Shown piece by piece: positions 21,446-30,400 of a DNA stretch of 64,000 bases (position 1 is the first letter of the stretch; each line of letters begins with the position of its first letter). The notes beneath the pieces were generated by a model. The model did no database searches, was not told the DNA's origin, and was given only the letters and a program-made list of their open reading frames with translations. The position numbers were made by a program, and so were the translations under genes. This stretch comes from Symsagittifera roscoffensis (taxonomy: Eukaryota; Xenacoelomorpha; Acoela; Convolutidae): NCBI RefSeq assembly GCF_963678635.1, contig NC_087071.1, forward strand, positions 20,737,194 to 20,801,193. The letters are read 5' to 3'.

Positions 21446-24400
21446 CTGAAAAAAGTTTAATACATCCAATTAATTCCATAAACTTGCATATTAGCAATGG
21501 GGTCTAAATTTAAATGAACTGTTAAAATCGTAGGCAAAAGAATAAAGAAAATTTTTTTGCAACATAAAAAGGATAAGGGCTACACAAACGCCATTCATTT
21601 CTGTTTCATATCTAATAAATGGAAAAGAAAAGAAAAAACGTTCGGTCGAAGTATCGAGATCCATTTATTCTTAAAAGAATCAAAAATTTTGCAAATAAAC
21701 AAACTACCGGTCAGGGCGCGGAAAAGCTCTATGAATTGCTTGCTATAAACTAAGATCAACACGATAGAACAAAATTGAAAAATAAAATTTCAAAAACACT
21801 TGAATACTAAAATTTCAAATAACTGCCACAAAAAGGATTTACAGAAAGTTATAACAAAACTCATGAGAGCTCAAAGCTGGATCATTACAAAAATGGACTA
21901 CGATAAAAAAAATGCCCGTTATTGAATAAAAAAAACTAAAGCTCCAATTTTTCAAAAAGTTTCAGCCAAAGAACAACAATCTTGAATCTCGTGCGACACT
22001 CGCCACATACATTCGTAGACAAAACAGCCAGAGCAAAATGGCAAAATTATTTTGACTTAATAAAACAATACACTGTTCCATCACCTCGAATCGATTTCAA
22101 GCGAAATTACTTGCAATGAAAACACGCAACACTAATGTAAACTAATTCCACGCACTTCCAGAAAAAAATGAGAATCAATGCATTCGAAAAAACTGAAAAA
22201 TCAATGCAGGAAAGTTTTCTAACAGAAAGTTTCTTTAAAAAGTTTTTTTTTCTGCTAACAGAGTTTTTGGCGTAAAATTGGAAACTCATCAATTATATGC
22301 ACCATCTTGCAAATGAGGGGAAAAAGTACTTCAAAAAAACTATGAAAAAACGTTTTTGAACTAAGTCACCCTGTAAGTAAGCCGACAAAAATTGACACGC
22401 AATCAATTAAAGCCGGCATAAAAATCAATTTATATCTAAAAATATTTTTAGCTATAGACCCTGTATCGCTTCAGTAGCTCTAGACCTAGAAGTACAGCTG
22501 CTAAAGGTTCAACTTGGCTAGAACTGGAAAGCTTAAAATTGGAGATACTCCGAACAAAGTTATTTACATGAAAAAAGACTAGTACACTATTGCAGTACCT
22601 TTGCTGATTGCACGAATAATCAAATTACTGTGAAATGTCAATCAGTGACGCAGTTAAAAGTCAGAATCTATTATATATTTAAATGCGGGTTTCACTATCT
22701 CGCCATGTTTAAGCTTTTTCAACGTATTATTTTTGCATGTTTAAGCTATATCGTATATTGCAATGTTTAACAATTTTTTTTCGATTTTCCGATTTGATTT
22801 AAGATGTTATTTTACCGAGTTTGAATTAAGCAGCCCAATATCGAATTAGGGGCTGCGAATTTGGCCTCCAATTTTGAATGCCCGAATCATTTTAGTTAAC
22901 GAGATAAGACGATTTTTGAGATTTTTTCAGAAATTTCAAATAAAATAATTTACAAAATTTGAAGTTCCCAACCCTGTAGTTGGGTACTGTCAGAGTACTA
23001 TCAAGGATTGCGAGTCTTGCCTCCAAATATGACTGCTCAAATCTTTGTAGTTTTCGAGATATGACGTTTTTTGTGATTTTTTCAAAAATTTCAGAAAATT
23101 TTAATTCATTATTTTTCAAAGTTTGAAATTCTCAACCTTGTAGTTGGGTGCTGTCAGAGTACTTTAAGGAATTAAAAATCTTGCCTCAAAATATGACTGT
23201 TCAAATCCTTGAAGTTTTCGAGATATGACGTATTTTTTTTTTTTTTTTTAAGTTTTCAGAAAACCTAAAATGTTATTATTTTTTGAAAATCTGAAATTTC
23301 CAACCCTGTAGTTATGTCCTGTCAGAGTACTCTCAAAGATTGCGAATCTTGCCTCCAAGTATGACTGCTCAATTTTTCGTAGTTTCCAAGATATGACGTT
23401 TTTTGTGATTTTTTTAAAAAAATTTTCAGAAAATTTAAATTGTTATTTTTCAAAAATCTGAAATTCCCAACCCTGTGGTTAGGCCCTGTCAGAGTACTCG
23501 CAAGGATTGCGAATCTTGCCTCCAAATATAGATGTGACGTTATCGAGATGTGACGTTTTTTGTGATTTTTTCAAAATTTCCCTAAGAAATTATGTACAAA
23601 GAAATTCAAAAAAATTTGAAACTACCAAGTCGATGAAGATACAATCTTATTGTAAGTGTACACCCTGGTATCTCAAATCTTACCTCTTGATATGAATGCT
23701 CAAATCTTAGGTTTAAAACCTGGGAAACCTAAGTTTTCGAGATGACGCTTTTAAAATGGGAATTAAAAAAATTAAAAAGTTCGAAATTACCAACCCTGTA
23801 ATTGGGTGCAGTCAGAGTACACTAAAAGTTTGCAGATGTTGTTTCCAATATATGCGGTTTTTCAGGGGTTGTCGAAAAATTTCGAAGCACCGGAGGTGCG
23901 ATAAACGCTAGTTTCTATTTAAAAAAATAACATTAAAAATGACTTATTCGTTAACTTTTTACTATAGTTGCCTTTTGCGCAATGGTACGTCTTCCATTTT
24001 GGCACATACCTTAGGCGCTGCAGTGCAAGTCGTTGGTTGTTCAATTTCTGCTTCAGCTCTTGCTTATCTTTTTCAGTTTCGGTTCGTTCGTCATTCAACT
24101 CCATGTTTTTCTGAAACAATTCTTCTTTCAGTTTTTCTCGTTCAGTGAATAATTTCGTGTTCACTGCAAATAAATGCGTGTTTTCTTGAGCCAGCTGTCT
24201 CTCAATTATATCTCTAGCCGGAGGTCGATACAAAACTATCTCTCTTGCCTCTTCTTGGCTGTTTCCAGACTTGTCTTTAATCGCTTTGTGACTTTTTCTC
24301 AACTGCTGTGACGATTGATTCAAGTTGAATTGAACTCGTTTTGGCACTGTTTTGGAACTTGACGCATGGCTAGAAATGGACATCGTTTCGTTTTCACTGT

Positions 24401-27400
24401 TCGACTGGCTGACAAGCTCCAGTTGGTTTTCGAGATTTTCTTTTTCAGCATTTACTGAGCTTATTTCATCGAGTAATACTTCATTTTCAACGTTAAGTTC
24501 GCTGTTTTGTTTCAGCAATTCCTTAGTCGCTTCTTGTAATTGCACAACGGTTTCAGTGTCGACGCTATCGGCTAGTTTATCAGAAAGATCTTGATTTTTA
24601 TCGATCAAAGAGTTCATTTGTTCTTGAAGCTCGTTGCTTTTCTTTTCCAAGTTTTTGTTAAATTCGTTTTGCTGCGCTTGAAAATTGTCCTCAAGTTTCG
24701 CTTTTTCGTCGGTAAGCAATTCCAGCTGTTCGATCAGAAATAGGTTTTCTTCTTTCAAACCTAAAAAAAATAGATCACTACACTAGAAGTTTTTAGCGTT
24801 TTTTTTTGGGTTTATGGCTTATCTATTATAGTTTTTTTATTGCAATAAAATCGAGAATGCCGAATCTGCAATTTACGCTGTGATACTTGCGTGAAAGTGA
24901 GTTAAGTTTTATTTTTTTCTACTATTTCTTTTATTTCCAAGGTTTCTTTTTATTTCCAAGGTGTTAACTTAAGTAAGATTACTAACTTGTTATCATTTCG
25001 CCCATGGCCTTATTGTCGCCTTTCATCTCCATCAGTTCATTCTGAATAGATTCATAATCTTCAGTTTTGGTCTGGTGTTCTTTCATCAAAGTCAACTCCA
25101 GCTCCAGTTTGTTCATCCTCTGCTCATTGGTTAGTTTTTCCTCAAGTAGTTGAAGATTTTCGCCCCGTAAGACGTCAAGTAAGTTGGCGTCTTGCACTTT
25201 GTTGGAAGATATTGGAGGCCCAATGGCAAGAGAGTCAGAGTTGTTATCACGTTTCTTCATGCTCTGAAATACAAATAAAATAGATATAGAAGAGTATATA
25301 GGATTTTTGATCTAGAAAATGGGTAAAAAAATTATTTTTTGATGAAATAAATCACATCCCCCAAATTAACCAAGTCCAACATAAGTTTGAATGACGTATT
25401 GTTGCTTTTCCAGCTTCGATAATGAGTTTCTGTAAAGATTGAATTGTGACTGGCTGCAACCGCTGATGTAAAAAATCTAATTTTTCTGTATGTTGATTTG
25501 AGAAATGTTGTATTGAAGCTGATTGTAGACCAGCCATCTCAATGGTTTAAGCTCACCAAAAATGTAACAGGCAAACAAGCAGTTCAGCCATTAGAATAGT
25601 TATCCTGTTGGATGATATGAATTTTTATGCTGATTTTCTTCAGTTCAGGATTTTTGATTTACTTTCGGATTTCTTCGACGTGATGTATTCACGTATGAGA
25701 AGCCCAGAGCCCAACTTGGCGTCGAGAAAGCTGGAAAACTGGCATTTTTCTTCAAGATCTTAATGCTTCTTAATGTGTTGAATTATTTATTATAAATGAG
25801 ATGTTTTTTTTCAGTAGTTAACTGTTAGTTTGTTATTTTCGAAAATAACATACAATTCGCCAACCCTGCTTATTACAGCCTTCGAAAAGTTCTCCGGGGA
25901 CTGTTTAACCCATGATTTTGTATTTTTTCTCAGAAAATGCCCTGCCAAAACTGAGATCTGAGGTTTAATCGAGAAAACGGGTTGTGGGTATTTTCGCTGC
26001 ATAACCGCCGACGCCCTAATTTTTGTAGAAAAAAGGTATGGTCTCAAAATATATCATTTTTGACCGTTTTTGTGACTTTTTAGAAAGTATCTTCCAAAAT
26101 TAGAGATTAATAGTTCAATCGAGAGAACAGGTATTAGGAATCCTATAAAAAAACGTCTATACAAAAAATTCGGAAACACGACCAATAGAGCTTTATTATG
26201 CTACCTCATTTGACCCCCTGTGAGCTTTCTTTGAGTTGGACAAAATCCGGAAGAAAAAAGGTACTGTAGCCCATAACGCTTTTGCACCTCCTTTAGGAGG
26301 AGCTGGTCGGTGCAAAACATCTAAGTTTTAATGTCTGCCTCCTTGTAATTTCTAATTTTTATTGAAAAAGGAAATATTTTTGTGGTTACCTTGACGTATT
26401 CATTGTATATCTGCTTATACATATATGCAGGCACGAAATCCCTCTGATAGCTCTCCAGCTTTCCCTCCAACTCCTGCCTCACTTCCCTAGCAGCAAAACA
26501 ATAAATTAAATAGTTACTAATTTAGTCCAGTTTAATTTGTAAGAAAAAAATACAAGAATAATTAGACAAATTTCAAAGGCGATACTTTTCGACCAATTTT
26601 TCGACTTCCTTTTTTAGAACTCTGTTATTTTTTATCTTAAGTGAGCTGATGATATTTCTGTAAGCTTCGAAAGTTTTATGAAACAAACAATTTGATTATT
26701 ATTAATTTTTTTCCTAAATTAAGTGTTGTCGAATTTTTCTCGTGGTCTTTGTTATTTTAACGCTGTGTTCTTAGAATTTCGTTAATTGAAAAATATCATT
26801 TTTTGTTTTTTTCAGCTACTTGACATTTTCTTAAATATCTGTTGCTTGCGTAATTTGTAATTGAATCGCTATTTCCCCTTTTTAAGGGGTTAGTTCAACA
26901 GATCGGGACTTTTTGTTCCGACTTTCGATACGAAAGTAACGGAATATTTGTGCTCGGGGTGGGTTTCTTTTTTCTTCAGACAAATTTTGACTTTTTAACT
27001 AGCCATTTTTGACTGAATTTTTTTACATCATTCAAAAGGTATTGTTGTACTGAGCTCAAATTTGAAAAGAAATTTTACCTGTGATCATTTTTTGTAAAGT
27101 TACGGGGGTTTAAAGATTGCCATTTTGGCCAATTTGGGACAATTAACGCGCGATATATTTCGCGCTATTAACGCGTAAGCGGAGAGTTAATCCATCATAG
27201 AAATCGTTCCAAATTGGTTGAAAGAAGCTTATTTGCAATAATTGATTTGTTACTAGGAGCGAAACTTATCGTTTTACACTTTATATGGCGTGTGGAGGGA
27301 TGATTTTCAGAAAAAAATTTAAATTTTAGAAAAAAAAATCATTTTCTTTTATTACATTTAATTTTTTAATGTTATTACTGTTCCATAAACTTTAAAAGGC

Positions 27401-30400
27401 AGTCGGAACATTCAGGGCTTCGCCCTGATACGAGCAGTCTTGTTTCTCTTTATTATCAAGTGAAAAGTATTTCACATCATATCCCGCCCAAATATTTTGT
27501 TGCACTGTGATTTAAGTTACCGTGCGTGATCCGACTGTCTGTTCAGATAGGCGATCTCGTCAATGAGTTCGAATATCTTCGTTGTCAGTTTCTGGAATGC
27601 CTCTTTTATTTCGCAAGTGTTGAGGGCCGTCACGTCTAGGTAGATTGTCTGTGAAGTGCCTGCTGTGTACTGAAATGATAAATTCGTTTTGCTAATAGTG
27701 AAGTTTCTCAAAAAGGGTTTCATATATATTAGATATGCGGTTGAATATAATTCAGGTCTAATTTATACTTTACAATTGAAATGGCAAACTTTTTGTTTTC
27801 ATACCTTAATGAGTGAGTTGAGCATCTCCTCGACCTCTTGCAATGTCTCGTTCTGATTGGTCGAAACTTTGTTGCACTCGTTCACCTGAAATTCCAATAC
27901 TGATTTCGTAAAATTGTTTTTTTTTTAGATGAAGATCATTTTATCCTAAATAAAGTCAATTGAGCTAAAACTGACATTTACTAGTTTGAAAAAACTGTGT
28001 TTCTTTACATGTAATGATTAGTTTTTCTCCTCTCCTTTTATGAGAAGAAAGATAAAGAGGAATTGAAATGTGACGCAGTGGCAGTGGTGCTAGTGTTCAA
28101 AGCTTGAAGTTTTATAGTTATTAATAAATCTCCTGGTTATGCCTCTTGATGCTTTACCAAAAAAAGTAAATTGACTCGAACCTTCGACTCCAGTTTGTGT
28201 ATAATAGTCTGGTATGTCTCCATGGTCCGTTTGAAGTCACTCTCTTTTTCCTTCAGTTTACTGTGCATCTCATTTGTGTATTTCTCGTCCATCTCTTTGC
28301 GAAGTAAGTCTAATTCTGTCTTGTGTGTACTTTCCAGATCATCTCGTAAGTTCTCCAGATCCTGAAATATTTCTCTTTTTTTTAGAAAGGCAAAATCAAT
28401 TAATTGTATTTTGAAAATCGCGACACAAAAATGGGTTGATAGAATATTTAGCTTTTTTTTTGCTGAGAATAAATTTTTGATGTGAAATTTGAACATACTT
28501 CTTAAACTGAGCTGAATAAAAAATAGTTTTCGCAATTTAGGTTAAAAGCTAACGGCATAAATGTTAGGTCGAGTGACTTTTGCGGAATAGATTTTGTGTC
28601 TGAGGCGTGGGATCTAATCTCTCATGCCGTTTTTTCTAATGTATTCCAAGCTATTGCTGATTTTGTTTTTTCCTTTTTTGTCTGGGTAAATCTTGCAATC
28701 CGAAGAAGCAGCAATATAAAAGTGAATAACTAAGAAATGTATAAAAACCGGATTAAGGTGCATATGACCAGCAAGTTTCGAACCCGAAATTAAAAAAATA
28801 GATTTAACCTGATCAAAAGCAAATTGGTTGGCCTTAACTGCATAATCTCCATCCGCTTTGGTTCCCACTTGCACTAACTTGATTGAGATTGTTTCAGTAA
28901 TTCGCCAATTGTAAGTAATGTTCAATTGCAAGGATTTTTTGTAATCCTAATTTTCGTTTTTTTATTGTTTTTGGTTTTGATTTGGTTAATTGTTAACCAT
29001 AGCGATATTAAAATATACTGTTATGCTAACTCGGAGCAGCATTTTGAGATCCTTCCGGGACCGTTTGCTGTCCTCTCGGGGTAAAAGTAAAGTGAATATT
29101 GTGTAAATACACGTTGAACTTATTTTAACTCGTGGTCCGTTGCAATGGTTGCGACAACTCGCAACAATTAATGAATAATTGGTCAACCCTTATTAACTGC
29201 AGTCTATATAAGCGATAAACTGGGCCTAGGAAATTAGACGACAAGCAAATTAGACGACCGTAATAAAACGGAATTTAGACGATGATTGTTTGTGAATTTG
29301 ATTAAGAACTGGGCTAAAAATATTTTTTGTTTGGAATGAAGTTATACAAAAACAAGAGTTATTGACACAAAACTGATCAAAGTTAGTATCGTAAGTTGAT
29401 TATAAAACATTAAATCGAAAAACTAAATTACATTTTTGAAATACATTAATTATGCTTATGTGTATTATTAACTTGATTTGTCAACTTGATTTGTGGTTGG
29501 ACAGCCAGTATGTACTCAACCAAAAGTTAATTCAAGTCAGTAAATTTAGATATTGTCTAAATTCCTTTTTTCTGATCGTCTATAGTGCTTGTCGTCTAAT
29601 TTCCTAACCACGTGACAAGCACTGATTCACGCACATCATATCATTCCACTCGAGCGGAATGTAAGGGCAGTAGAGCGAAGCGGGGCAAGCGTTCTTTTTT
29701 ACCAATGCTGTGTTGTAAACAAATAGTGAAACTTTGCGATTTGTCTCTTTTCTTAAATGTTGCGAGTTTTTTTGTTGCGAGTTGCAATGGTTGCGATAAG
29801 ATCAAACGTCAAACTTGTGCAATACCATATGTACCAACTATTCTCACTCACCTTCAAGTGTTTGTGTCTCAAGTCCTTCGTGATCACATTCTTGGCCGCG
29901 TCCACCTCTCGCTTCAGCTTCTTCTTAAACGACTCCTGCATCTCCCGCTGTTCACTGTCAAATCTCTCCCTCATTTTCTGCCTCACTTTCTTCTCAACTT
30001 CTGAGTCTTGAAGTTTGCCTATCAAATCATCATCATGCGTTTTATTGTAGAAAAAGAAACTTCTCAATGTTTTTTTTGTTTAATTTATTGGTGTTTTTTT
30101 ATCATAATTAGCTCTTTTTATTCAGTTTGGTTGGTTATTTTTGTTACTTGTATGTTTGAAAATGAAAGTAAAGTTGCTAATTCAAAAATGCAAAGTTCAA
30201 ATCGAAGTTGCTAATTGAAAAGACTACGACCTTGCTACTTACCAATAGTAAATTCCTGCTCTTTGATTTGGTCAATTTTTTCCTTGAGAGATTGCTTCAG
30301 TTGGGTTACTTCGTTGTCTCGATTTTGAATTTCGGCCTCCAAATTGCCTAGTTTTTCTTCTAGCATATTGTTGTCATCTAAAATCATTCATCTTTTGCTG

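Larger units (their letters stand above)
10385..22568. repeat. 12.2-kb tandem segment, copy B (complete unit)
   Basis: This is the complete unit. It starts inside the degenerate RNase H region of a Gypsy-type element and ends inside the last intron of the coiled-coil gene. All recognisable genes in it lie on the minus strand. The GC-richer gag-pol part contrasts with the AT-rich intron and flanks. Near identity to copy A implies a recent duplication, ongoing gene conversion, or an assembly artefact; the sequence alone cannot separate these. Confidence 0.93.
22569..24009 (-). other. unique part of the last intron of the coiled-coil gene
   Basis: The intron between exons 11 and 12 spans 21446-24009. 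This part lies outside the tandem segment and is mostly filled by a Helitron (22667-23911). The remainder is AT-rich DNA with nothing recognisable. Confidence 0.75.
28362..29851 (-). other. coiled-coil gene, intron 5
   Basis: A 1.5-kb intron, the largest within the body of the gene. It holds the TA-flanked MITE at 29229-29604 and the possible cassette exon 28809-28877; otherwise AT-rich DNA without recognised features. Confidence 0.65.

Noticed and set aside
22892-23525. Repeated short frames (MEAR-type) in the Helitron repeats
   Set aside because: They recur with the 165-bp monomer and drift out of frame between monomers, so they are by-products of the repeat.
22968-23800. Regularly spaced repeats considered as a CRISPR array
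   Set aside because: The whole 165-bp monomer is repeated with no unique spacers, in a eukaryotic intron, within Helitron boundaries.
27413-27428. Perfect hairpin CAGGGCTTCGCCCTG resembling a bacterial terminator
   Set aside because: The context is a eukaryotic intron; no T-run follows in the right place, and it is better read as part of a repeat element end.
28614-28931. 105-codon minus-strand frame within intron 5
   Set aside because: Only the short middle part has splice-compatible ends (listed as a possible cassette exon); the rest is AT-rich with no protein character.
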